Shown piece after piece: positions 1 through 5,677 of a stretch of 5,759 nucleotides of DNA. How positions within the stretch are numbered: the first letter of the stretch is position 1; each line of letters starts with the position of its first letter. The stretch is taken from positions 1-5,759 of the forward strand of contig RFJS01000273.1 of the NCBI GenBank assembly GCA_003694825.1, read 5' to 3'. This DNA is from Verrucomicrobiota bacterium (GTDB lineage Bacteria; Verrucomicrobiota; Verrucomicrobiia; Opitutales; Opitutaceae). Under the pieces are notes generated by a model. The model did not search any database and was not told the origin of the DNA. It worked only from the letters and a program-made list of their open reading frames with translations. The position numbers and the translations under genes are program-made.

Positions 1-1
1 C

Positions 2-2500
2 CAGCGCGTGTCGGCCGGAGCGGAATGGGTCGAGTGGTTTCTTCCCTTCCAGCTCGCGGAAAGCTACGGCGTCGGCCAACTCGGCGTGAAGTTCGGCTTC
101 GGGGCGAGCGAGCGCCCCGAGATCTTCGAAATCGGCGGCATCGAAGTCATTCACTACGGCAAAAGCCGCACCCTCGAGGAAATGCCCCGCACCTCCTTCC
201 GCTACGACGGCCGCGAGCCCGATGCGCCCTGGCGGGCCGAGGCCGCCGCCCGCATCGAGAAGTACCGAAAGGCCGACTACACCATCCGTGTCGTCAATCC
301 CGATGGCATCCCCGTGCCCGGCGCCTCGGTGCACGTGCGCCTCAAGCGCCATGCCTTCCACTTCGGCACCGCCTTTCCCGCCCGCCTCGTCCTCGAAAAC
401 GAAACCTTCCGCAACAAACTCCTCGAACTCTTCAACGCCGGCAGCACCGAAAACGACCTGAAATGGCCGCCCTGGGAAGGCGACTGGGGCGCGAGCTGGA
501 GCCACGAAACGACACTCGCCGCGCTTCAGCTCCTCAAGGAGCACGGTTTTCACCTGCGCGGGCACGTCCTCGTCTGGCCCTCCGAGCGCAACCTTCCCAA
601 CAGCATCAAGGCCCGCCTGCCCGCCCGCGATCCCGCCATCCCCGGCATGGTGCTCGATCACATCGAAGACATCGTCACCGCCACCCGTGATTACCTCGAC
701 GAGTGGGACGTGCTCAACGAACCCTACGACAACAACGACCTCATGGAGATCTTCGGCGACGCCATCATGATCGACTGGTTCAAAGCCGCCCGCCAGCACC
801 ACCCCACCGCCAAACTCTTCATCAACGACTACGCCATCATCGCCGCCGGCGGCGTCAACTTCGCGCATCAGGACTTCTACGAGCAGACCATCCGCTACCT
901 CGTCGATAACGGCGCGCCCATCGACGGCATCGGTTTTCAGGGGCACTTCGCCGGCTCTCCCACCGGCATCAACCGCGCCTGGTCGATCCTCAACCGCTTC
1001 GCCGACGCCTTCCCCGGACTGGATCTGCGCATCACGGAATTCGATGTCGATACCGACGACGAACAGCTTCAGGCCGACTACACCCGCGACTTCCTCACCC
1101 TCGTCTTCAGCCACCCGCGCGTCGTCGGCCTCCAGGTGTGGGGCTTCTGGGAGGGTGCACACTGGCGTCCCCGCGCCGCCATGTACCGGGAAAACTGGGA
1201 AGAAAAGCCCAACGGCGCCGCCTTCCGCCAGCTCGTCCACGAGACGTGGACGACCGATGAGACCCGCCAATCCGCCCGCGACGGCCGAGTGCGCGGACGC
1301 GCCTTCAAGGGGCTCTACGAGGTCACGGTCTCCGTGGACGGGCAGAGCGTGAACGCCGAGATGGAAATCGGCGACGATGGCAACAGCCTCGACGTCGTCG
1401 TCCCCGTCACCGCCAGTGGCGAACCCGCCATCCTGCATCAACCGCTCGGGGCTGTCGTCAGCCCCGGCGAACCCGTGCACATCACGCTCGAAGCCGCCGG
1501 CCATCCCGCCCCGACGATCCAGTGGTTCAAGGATGGCCAGCCGCTCGACATCGCCGGCCCCACTCTCGACCTCGCCGCCGCCACCCCGAGCGATGAGGGC
1601 ACCTACCACGCCGTCGTCACCAACGCCGCCGGCTCCGTCACCTCGCGCTCGTTTCGCATCGGCGTGCGCCCGCCCGGGCAGCGCCACGAACGTTTCGCCA
1701 ACATCTCCACCCGCGGAAAAGTTCTCACCGGCAGCGACGTCATGATCGCTGGATTCGTCATCACCGGCGCCGAAAACAAACACCTGCTCATCCGCGGCGT
1801 CGGCCCCACACTCGCCGCCTGGGGTGTTCCCGGCACGCTGGCCGACCCCGTCCTCGACGTCCAGGCGGAAGGCGCCGCCGCGCCGCTCGCCTCCAACGAC
1901 GACTGGGATCCCGCCCTCGCCGCCGCCATCGAGTCGCTCGGCGCCTTCCCCTTCGAAGCGGACACCCGCTCCGCCGCCCTCGCCCTCGACCTCGCGCCGC
2001 GCGCCTACACCGCCCGCTTCGCCGGCAAAGCCGGAACGACCGGCGTCGGGCTCATCGAAGTCTATGATGCCACCACCGGGCAGCCCGCCGAACTCGCGAA
2101 CATCTCCACCCGGGGCTACGTCGGCACGGGCGACGACATCCTCGTGGCCGGCTTCGTCGTCACCGGCGAAGTGCCCGCCCGGGTACTCATCCGAGGCATC
2201 GGGCCCGGCCTCAATCAATTCGGCGTGCCCGGCACCCTCGCGGACCCCGTCATCCGGCTCTTCGAATCACTCCCCGGTGGCGATCAAAGAGAAATCGCGG
2301 CCAACGACGACTGGATGCTCGGCACCGACGTCGATGCCATCGAGGCCGCGACCGCCGCCGTCGGTGCTTTCGAACTCCCCGCATACAGCCACGACGCCGG
2401 CCTGCTGCTCGCGCTCGAGCCGGGATCCTACACCGTGCATCTCGCCGGCCGGGAAAACGGCACCGGCACCGCCCTCGCGGAAATCTATCGCCTGCCCTGA
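2..2500 (+). CDS. Secreted GH10 endo-1,4-beta-xylanase-like protein with Ig-like domain and duplicated C-terminal domain (5' end outside window)
   Basis: Probable retaining endo-beta-1,4-xylanase acting outside the cytoplasm on xylan. The frame is open to the window edge, and the first residues look like the end of a carbohydrate-binding/galactose-binding-like domain (EIGGIEVIHYGKS), so the true start and any signal peptide are upstream. Residues are numbered from the GTG at base 8, which is unlikely to be the start. The GH10 barrel spans about 80-415 and all its signatures are present: FNAGSTENDLKW (142-153), RGHVLVW (184-190), WDVLNEP (233-239, acid/base Glu238), FINDY (271-275), GIGFQGHF (307-314), ITEFD (342-346, nucleophile Glu344) and WGFWEGAHWRP (378-388). 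A short beta-rich linker follows (430-468). Next comes an Ig-like domain (about 474-553, with WFKDG and DEGTYHAVVTN but no cysteine pair), then two homologous domains (564-695 and 697-830). Catalytic residues are intact. The family call is firm; xylan as the exact substrate is inferred. Confidence 0.93.
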   Translation, partial: QRVSAGAEWVEWFLPFQLAESYGVGQLGVKFGFGASERPEIFEIGGIEVIHYGKSRTLEEMPRTSFRYDGREPDAPWRAEAAARIEKYRKADYTIRVVNPDGIPVPGASVHVRLKRHAFHFGTAFPARLVLENETFRNKLLELFNAGSTENDLKWPPWEGDWGASWSHETTLAALQLLKEHGFHLRGHVLVWPSERNLPNSIKARLPARDPAIPGMVLDHIEDIVTATRDYLDEWDVLNEPYDNNDLMEIFGDAIMIDWFKAARQHHPTAKLFINDYAIIAAGGVNFAHQDFYEQTIRYLVDNGAPIDGIGFQGHFAGSPTGINRAWSILNRFADAFPGLDLRITEFDVDTDDEQLQADYTRDFLTLVFSHPRVVGLQVWGFWEGAHWRPRAAMYRENWEEKPNGAAFRQLVHETWTTDETRQSARDGRVRGRAFKGLYEVTVSVDGQSVNAEMEIGDDGNSLDVVVPVTASGEPAILHQPLGAVVSPGEPVHITLEAAGHPAPTIQWFKDGQPLDIAGPTLDLAAATPSDEGTYHAVVTNAAGSVTSRSFRIGVRPPGQRHERFANISTRGKVLTGSDVMIAGFVITGAENKHLLIRGVGPTLAAWGVPGTLADPVLDVQAEGAAAPLASNDDWDPALAAAIESLGAFPFEADTRSAALALDLAPRAYTARFAGKAGTTGVGLIEVYDATTGQPAELANISTRGYVGTGDDILVAGFVVTGEVPARVLIRGIGPGLNQFGVPGTLADPVIRLFESLPGGDQREIAANDDWMLGTDVDAIEAATAAVGAFELPAYSHDAGLLLALEPGSYTVHLAGRENGTGTALAEIYRLP
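1697..2497 (+). repeat. Tandem duplicated C-terminal domain of the GH10 protein (two copies of about 132 residues)
   Basis: Two diverged copies lie head to tail: bases 1697-2092 (residues 564-695) and 2096-2497 (residues 697-830). Both carry, in the same order, ANISTRG, then an [AG]GF-V-x-TG strand, LIRG-[VI]-GP, the shared GVPGTLADPV, an NDDW motif, an L-x-P-x-[AS]-YT strand and an E-[VI]-Y end. The two DNA copies differ widely, so this is an old domain duplication and not a recent DNA repeat. I recognise the module as common at the C-termini of secreted proteins in Verrucomicrobiota and Acidobacteriota. It is probably a beta-rich adhesion, surface-anchoring or binding module, but its function is not evident from the sequence. 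Confidence 0.85.
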
Positions 2501-2520
2501 AAGCGGAGCCCGGCCGCGAC

Positions 2521-2539
2521 CCGCGCGATCACCGCGCGG
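2521..2539. terminator. GC hairpin at the convergent gene ends, possible bidirectional terminator
   Basis: A perfect 7-bp inverted repeat, CCGCGCG (2521-2527) and CGCGCGG (2533-2539), encloses the 5-base loop ATCAC. It covers the stop codon of the - strand CcdA-like gene and starts 20 bases after the stop of the GH10 gene, which is where a shared terminator would be expected. No T-run follows on either strand, so it is not a canonical intrinsic terminator. Chance pairing is also possible in such GC-rich DNA. Confidence 0.3.
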
Positions 2540-3236
2540 AGGCCACAAACCACAGCCCCGCCGCCAGCACGAGCACGCCGCAGGCCCGGCGCAGCCACCG
2601 CACGCCCTCCCTTCGCCCCTGCCACTGCAGCCAACGCTGCACCCAGGTTGTGGAGACGCCCGCCATCCCGATCACCGCGCAGTGCCCGATTCCGAAAGCA
2701 CACAGGAGCGCGGCCGCGTATCCGGGACGCTCTGACGCCAGCGCGAAGGTCATCCCGAGCACCGGCGCCATAAACGCAAACGTGCACGGCCCCAGCGCGA
2801 CCCCGAACACCGCCCCGTAGGCGACCGCCGCCAACGGTCCACGCCATCGCTCATCCGGCTGCCATTTCACGCCATCGGGAAGCGGCAGCACATCCATCAG
2901 GTGCAGGCCGAAGACGATGAAGACCGCCGCGACCAGCCACTGTCCCACCGGCCCGACATCCCCCAACAACCGCCCGGCCGCCGCGGTAGCCACGCCGATG
3001 ATGACAATCGAAACGAGAATACCCGATGCGAAGAGGACCGCGAGCCCCCACGCCCGCCTCGCCGACCGCACGCCGTTCCGACCGCCGCCGAGAAAACCGA
3101 CAAGCAGGGGTATGCTTGCGAGATGGCACGGGCTGAAGACAACGCTCAGCACCCCCCAGGCAAAAGCCGCCCCCAGAGCGATCGCGGCCCCGCCCGCCAG
3201 CGCCTCCGACAACGCCACGAGCAGACGCTCCATCAT
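2529..3236 (-). CDS. CcdA/DsbD-type transmembrane thiol-disulfide transporter, ArsG-like
   Basis: Integral inner-membrane protein of 235 residues, the usual size for the CcdA group, with six hydrophobic segments (about 15-40, 62-85, 97-115, 134-160, 172-195 and 214-233). The two half-repeats each carry the conserved Pro-Cys: SPCHLASIPLL (Cys37) and GPCTFAFMAPVL (Cys151). In this family the pair relays electrons from cytoplasmic thioredoxin to an envelope thioredoxin. The SPCHLASIPLL and FGIGHCAVIG wording resembles proteins named ArsG, linked to aromatic arsenical resistance, more than generic cytochrome c biogenesis CcdA; this is from memory. It is the last gene of the cluster and overlaps the upstream thioredoxin gene. 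Two adjacent ATGs are possible starts: 3236 (4-base overlap) and 3233 (1-base overlap). The second has better spacing from the GGGGAGG element at 3238-3244 and may be the true start, giving 234 residues. Membrane thiol relay is well supported; true arsenical efflux activity is not shown. Confidence 0.88.
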   Translation of the reverse strand: MMERLLVALSEALAGGAAIALGAAFAWGVLSVVFSPCHLASIPLLVGFLGGGRNGVRSARRAWGLAVLFASGILVSIVIIGVATAAAGRLLGDVGPVGQWLVAAVFIVFGLHLMDVLPLPDGVKWQPDERWRGPLAAVAYGAVFGVALGPCTFAFMAPVLGMTFALASERPGYAAALLCAFGIGHCAVIGMAGVSTTWVQRWLQWQGRREGVRWLRRACGVLVLAAGLWFVASAR

Positions 3237-3685
3237 TCCTCCCCGGAGTCCGTCCCGGGCTCACGGCCGCCCTGGGACCCCGCCTCCGGTGCGGTCAACG
3301 CCACGCCGAGTTCACGCCACTTCGCCAGGATGGCCGCCTTGCTCCAGAAGCCTTCGTGGCGAAAAAGCTCATTCCCTTCGGCATCGAGAAAGATCTGCGT
3401 CGGTATGACGCGGATACGATAGCGGGCGCTCGCCTCGCGATTCTCCCACACATCGATGAAGACCACCTCGAACTCTCCGGGATATTCGCACCGCAGCTCC
3501 TCGAGAATGGGCATCATCATTCGGCATGGGATACACTTCCCCGCCCCGAGATCGACGAGCCGGGGGAGCCTCGCTTCCGGTCCGTTGCCGCGCTGCGCCT
3601 CCGTCCCGCCGGCCATGGCGGCCGCGCCGCAAACAAGCGCGACCACCACAGCCAGCCACCGGTTTGACACAAGGCGTGCGGTCAT
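3233..3685 (-). CDS. Exported or membrane-anchored thioredoxin-family protein (CIPC)
   Basis: Thiol-disulfide oxidoreductase of 150 residues, predicted to act on the outer face of the membrane. The N-terminus has a basic stretch (MTARLVSNR), a hydrophobic core (about 10-24) and an Ala/Gly-rich AAAMAGG region, consistent with a Sec signal peptide or an uncleaved anchor. The cysteine in LVCG does not sit in a good lipobox. The thioredoxin fold spans about 38-130, with LVDLGAGKCIPC (active-site Cys51 and Cys54), the VVFIDVW strand and the cis-proline loop IRVIPTQIF (Pro95). The tail after about 131 is hydrophilic and acidic, probably disordered. The start was placed at 3685 because ATGA overlaps the preceding gene's stop and the signal peptide begins there. 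The open frame extends upstream, but that part is a shadow of the small thioredoxin gene. The protein is the likely partner of the downstream CcdA-like transporter, which would keep its CIPC reduced. Its end target is unknown. Confidence 0.88.
   Translation of the reverse strand: MTARLVSNRWLAVVVALVCGAAAMAGGTEAQRGNGPEARLPRLVDLGAGKCIPCRMMMPILEELRCEYPGEFEVVFIDVWENREASARYRIRVIPTQIFLDAEGNELFRHEGFWSKAAILAKWRELGVALTAPEAGSQGGREPGTDSGEE
3237..3244 (-). promoter_or_regulatory. Strong Shine-Dalgarno for the CcdA-like gene that bears on start choice
   Basis: Read on the - strand, GGGGAGGA lies directly before ATGATG. The core GGAGG is 1 base from the first ATG (3236-3234) and 4 bases from the second (3233-3231). 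This favours the second ATG, although coupled reinitiation from the overlapping thioredoxin stop (TGA at 3235-3233) could use either. Confidence 0.5.
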
Positions 3686-3918
3686 TCCTGCAGCATCGGC
3701 TTGAGCTCCTCCAGGGAAGGTACCTTGCCGGCGACCTTCACCTTGCCATCCACCGCCATCGCGGGCGTGAACATCACGCCGAACTCCGCGAAGCGGTTGA
3801 TATCGGTGACCTTCTCCAGCTCGTAGTCCAACCCGAGCTCCCGGGCGGCCTGCTCCGCTGTTTCGGCCAACATCTGGCATTTCTTGCAACCTGTACCGAG
3901 GATCTGGATCTTCTTCAT
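3682..3918 (-). CDS. Small glutaredoxin-like thioredoxin (redox-active disulfide protein 2 / Thioredoxin_3 family)
   Basis: Cytoplasmic 78-residue redox protein with no signal peptide, full length for this compact family (TIGR00412-like). It begins MKKIQILGTGCKKC, placing the CxxC at Cys11-Cys14 right after the first beta strand. The family's cis-proline loop GVMFTPAM (Pro52) follows, then VDGKVKVAGKVPSLEELKPML. An AGGAG ribosome site at 3928-3932, nine bases before the ATG, fixes the start. The gene begins 26 bases after the permease stop and shares a 4-base ATGA overlap with the exported thioredoxin gene. Relatives often sit next to DUF318 permeases and ArsR regulators. A role as reductant for the permease substrate, or as cytoplasmic electron donor to the CcdA-like protein, is inference. 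The frame is open for a further 250 or so codons upstream, but that part is the permease read in another frame. Confidence 0.9.
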   Translation of the reverse strand: MKKIQILGTGCKKCQMLAETAEQAARELGLDYELEKVTDINRFAEFGVMFTPAMAVDGKVKVAGKVPSLEELKPMLQE

Positions 3919-3927
3919 GATTTCTAT

Positions 3928-3933
3928 CTCCTG
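3928..3933 (-). promoter_or_regulatory. Ribosome binding site of the small thioredoxin gene
   Basis: On the - strand, CAGGAG lies in the 26-base gap after the permease stop, with 9 bases between AGGAG and the ATG. It shows that this gene is independently initiated and selects the ATG at 3918 over any upstream in-frame codon. Confidence 0.65.
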
Positions 3934-3944
3934 ACAAATTCGTC

Positions 3945-5243
3945 TCAACCGCTCGCCACGGCGCCAAACGCCCATCCGGCGGCCGTCGAGAGCACGACGA
4001 CCAGGCCGACGTAGGCGGCGGTTTTTTTCGGTCCCAGCACCGAGTTGATCACCAACATGTTCGGCAGGCTCAGCGCCGGCCCCGCCAGCAGCAGCGCCAG
4101 TGCCGGGCCCTCGCCCATCCCGCTGCCGAGCAGCCCCTGGAGAATCGGGATCTCCGTGAGCGTTGCGAAATACATCAGCGCGCCGGCGACGGCGGAAAAG
4201 GCGTTGGCGGCCAGGGAATTTCCGCCCACCGCCTGCGCCACCCAGGCCGAAGGAATCAACCCTTCGTGGCCCGGCCGGCCCAGCAGCAGCCCGGCCACGA
4301 ACACGCCGCCGAGCAGCAATGGCATGATCTGTTTCGCGTAGTCCCAGGTCTGATCGAACCATTCGCCGGCCTCGCCGCCACGCCCCGCCGTGCACCACGC
4401 CAGACCAAACACGCCCACGAGGACGGCGACCTCGGGATGCTCCGGCGCCACGACGCCGGCCACCACGACAGCCGCGGCCGTCACCGCCAGCCGCCAACCA
4501 GCCACCGCAAACCAACGCCACAGCATCAACCCCATCGCGGCGGCCCCGGCGGACGCCAGCCACCATTTGTAGGCGAAGACCCAGGCGAAAACGCCGGCAT
4601 CCTCTCCGGGCCGTGCCCAGTTGGCGAAGACGAGAAAGGCCAACATCGCCGCGAAAAACAACGCCGTCTTCCACAGCGGCCGCGGCGGCGGCTCAACCGG
4701 CATCTGCGCCGCGGCGGCCGCCCGCTCCCCCTCCTCGTGCCGGAACAACAGGTGCATCAACAGGCCGATGACCAATGAGAACAGAACCGCGCCCACCGCA
4801 CGCGCCATGCCGAGCTGCAGCCCGAGCACCCGCGCCGTCAGGATGATCGCCAGTGCGTTGATCGCCGGCCCCGAGTAGAGAAAGGCCGTCGCCGGCCCGA
4901 GCCCCGCCCCCATCCGATAGATCCCGGCAAAGAGGGGCAGCACAGTGCACGAACACACCGCGAGAATCGTCCCCGAAACCGACGCCACACCGTAGCTCAC
5001 CACCCGCGGCGCATTCGGCCCGAACCAGCGCATCACCGACTGCTGCGAGACGAAGGCGGCGATCGCGCCGGCGATCCAGAACGCCGGGAGCAGACACAAA
5101 ATCACGTGCTCGCGCGCATACCACCGGGTCAAGGCCAGCGCCTCATCCACCGCACCGTCGAAGCGGGGCGTTCCCAACGGCATGAAGTAGACCGCCAGGA
5201 ACACCCCGGCCATGAGCAGAAATGTGCGCCATTCTCGTTTCAT
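3945..5243 (-). CDS. ArsP/DUF318 (UPF0718, YraQ-like) family permease
   Basis: Polytopic inner-membrane transporter of 432 residues with about ten to twelve hydrophobic segments. Two family signatures stand out: CSCTVLPLFAGIYRMGAGLG (97-116, Cys97 and Cys99) continuing into PATAFLYSGPAINALAI, and LTEIPILQGLLGSGMGEGP (362-380) continuing into ALALLLAGPALSLPNM. These two halves form an internal two-fold repeat. A charged, proline-rich loop (about 168-190) separates the first membrane bundle from a middle hydrophobic region (about 190-285). Characterised ArsP members export trivalent organoarsenicals such as methylarsenite; others in the superfamily are uncharacterised, so the substrate here is inferred from the ArsR gene and redox neighbours. 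The ATG at 5243 precedes a hydrophobic segment and lacks a clear Shine-Dalgarno. It is preceded by a candidate operator and an extended -10 promoter, so it may be transcribed separately from arsR, which ends 83 bases upstream. Confidence 0.88.
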   Translation of the reverse strand: MKREWRTFLLMAGVFLAVYFMPLGTPRFDGAVDEALALTRWYAREHVILCLLPAFWIAGAIAAFVSQQSVMRWFGPNAPRVVSYGVASVSGTILAVCSCTVLPLFAGIYRMGAGLGPATAFLYSGPAINALAIILTARVLGLQLGMARAVGAVLFSLVIGLLMHLLFRHEEGERAAAAAQMPVEPPPRPLWKTALFFAAMLAFLVFANWARPGEDAGVFAWVFAYKWWLASAGAAAMGLMLWRWFAVAGWRLAVTAAAVVVAGVVAPEHPEVAVLVGVFGLAWCTAGRGGEAGEWFDQTWDYAKQIMPLLLGGVFVAGLLLGRPGHEGLIPSAWVAQAVGGNSLAANAFSAVAGALMYFATLTEIPILQGLLGSGMGEGPALALLLAGPALSLPNMLVINSVLGPKKTAAYVGLVVVLSTAAGWAFGAVASG

Positions 5244-5248
5244 TGCTA

Positions 5249-5258
5249 TTTCGCGAAA
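5249..5258. promoter_or_regulatory. Palindrome TTTCGCGAAA, candidate ArsR operator before the permease gene
   Basis: Perfect 10-bp palindrome whose near edge is 5 bases from the permease ATG. The identical palindrome occurs just upstream of arsR at 5682-5691. ArsR/SmtB repressors bind short AT-flanked inverted repeats overlapping promoters, and this one would cover the start point predicted from the -10 element at 5265-5270. Binding by the ArsR in this window is inferred. Confidence 0.55.
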
Positions 5259-5264
5259 AAGCTA

Positions 5265-5273
5265 ATTATTGCA
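5265..5273 (-). promoter_or_regulatory. Candidate extended -10 promoter for the permease and redox genes
   Basis: On the - strand, TGC-AATAAT reads as an extended -10: TG, one base, then a hexamer matching TATAAT at five of six positions. It lies in a small AT-rich patch within GC-rich DNA. No good -35 hexamer is found 16-18 bases upstream, as is common for extended -10 promoters. The predicted start near 5258 would fall in the palindrome and leave a leader of about 15 bases. Confidence 0.4.
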
Positions 5274-5310
5274 GTCTTTCGATCACGTTCCCTGCTTCCG
5301 GGCGTCCTCA

Positions 5311-5335
5311 GCTCACTGCGGCTCGCTCAGTGGGC
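5311..5335 (-). other. Imperfect hairpin across the arsR stop codon
   Basis: Bases 5311-5318 pair with 5328-5335 through 8 positions, one of them a mismatch in the - strand transcript (5313 with 5333), around a 9-base loop. The central CACTG/CAGTG stem is perfect. The structure includes the arsR stop codon (5329-5327) and no T-run follows, so it is not a standard terminator. It could weaken read-through from arsR into the permease gene or stabilise the arsR transcript, or it may be chance. Confidence 0.25.
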
Positions 5336-5671
5336 CGACGCGTCCTCGCCACAGCCACACACCGAAAAGACGACATCCTGCCCTTCATCCGCCGCGTCCA
5401 GACACGCCGCAAACCGAGCGACACACGGCCGCCGCAAACGATAAAACACCTGCATGCCCCGTTTTTCGTCGGCCACAATCCCGGCGCTCTTCATCACCGC
5501 CAAATGCCGGGACACCGTGGACCAGCCGAGCCCCGTCAGCTCCACCAGCGCGCACACACACCGCTCCCCCTGCGCCAGGGCCATGACCATCTGCAGCCGG
5601 GCCGGATGCCCGAGCGCCTTGAAGATGGCCGCCTGGCGGACGGCGGTCTCGTAGTCGATCGGATCAAGCAT
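5327..5671 (-). CDS. arsR: ArsR/SmtB-family metalloid-responsive transcriptional repressor
   Basis: Small winged-helix repressor of 114 residues, normal for the family, expected to bind DNA as a dimer and release it on binding a trivalent metalloid. The start of the fold, AIFKALGHPARLQMVMALAQGERCVCAL (15-42), carries the ArsR-type Cys-Val-Cys (Cys38, Cys40). The recognition helix region is GWSTVSRHLAVMKSAGIV (49-66), followed by the wing DEKRGMQVFYRLRRPC (68-83). Further cysteines are Cys83, Cys90, Cys105 and Cys107, the last two in a VCGCGED tail. The ATG at 5671 was chosen because it gives the usual N-terminus. The alternative ATG at 5734 would add 21 residues translated from the promoter and palindrome. 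No clear Shine-Dalgarno is present. It is the first gene of the cluster and probably autoregulated through the palindrome 10 bases upstream. The family is certain; As(III) versus organoarsenical sensing cannot be read from the sequence. Confidence 0.92.
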   Translation of the reverse strand: MLDPIDYETAVRQAAIFKALGHPARLQMVMALAQGERCVCALVELTGLGWSTVSRHLAVMKSAGIVADEKRGMQVFYRLRRPCVARFAACLDAADEGQDVVFSVCGCGEDASAH

Positions 5672-5677
5672 GGCGGC

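Noticed and set aside
1824..2735. Long + strand frame (303 codons) overlapping the GH10 3' end and the CcdA-like gene
   Set aside because: Its product is Pro/Ser/Arg-rich low-complexity sequence typical of out-of-frame translation of GC-rich DNA, and it overlaps two well-supported genes.
2485..3264. Several overlapping - and + strand frames within the CcdA-like gene
   Set aside because: All are shadows: Arg/Gly/Ala-rich, with no domain signature, while the CcdA frame has conserved Pro-Cys motifs and membrane segments.
3260..3685. Lipoprotein lipobox at Cys19 (LVCG) of the exported thioredoxin
   Set aside because: The residue before the cysteine is Val rather than Gly, Ala or Ser, and an Ala-rich signal peptidase I-like region follows, so an ordinary signal peptide or anchor fits better.
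3686..3967. Upstream extension of the exported thioredoxin frame to an ATG at 3967 (244 residues)
   Set aside because: The extra 94 residues are the small thioredoxin gene read in another frame. They are rich in Arg and Gly and match no family, while the ATG at 3685 begins a signal peptide and overlaps the preceding stop.
3919..4674. Extension of the small thioredoxin frame to 4674 (330 residues), which would look like a fusion protein
   Set aside because: The upstream 252 residues are an arginine-rich shadow of the permease. A ribosome site and ATG at 3918 give a complete family-length protein.
4266..4878. + strand frames opposite the permease gene
   Set aside because: Products are His/Arg/Pro-rich without recognisable motifs, and the opposite strand carries a complete permease.
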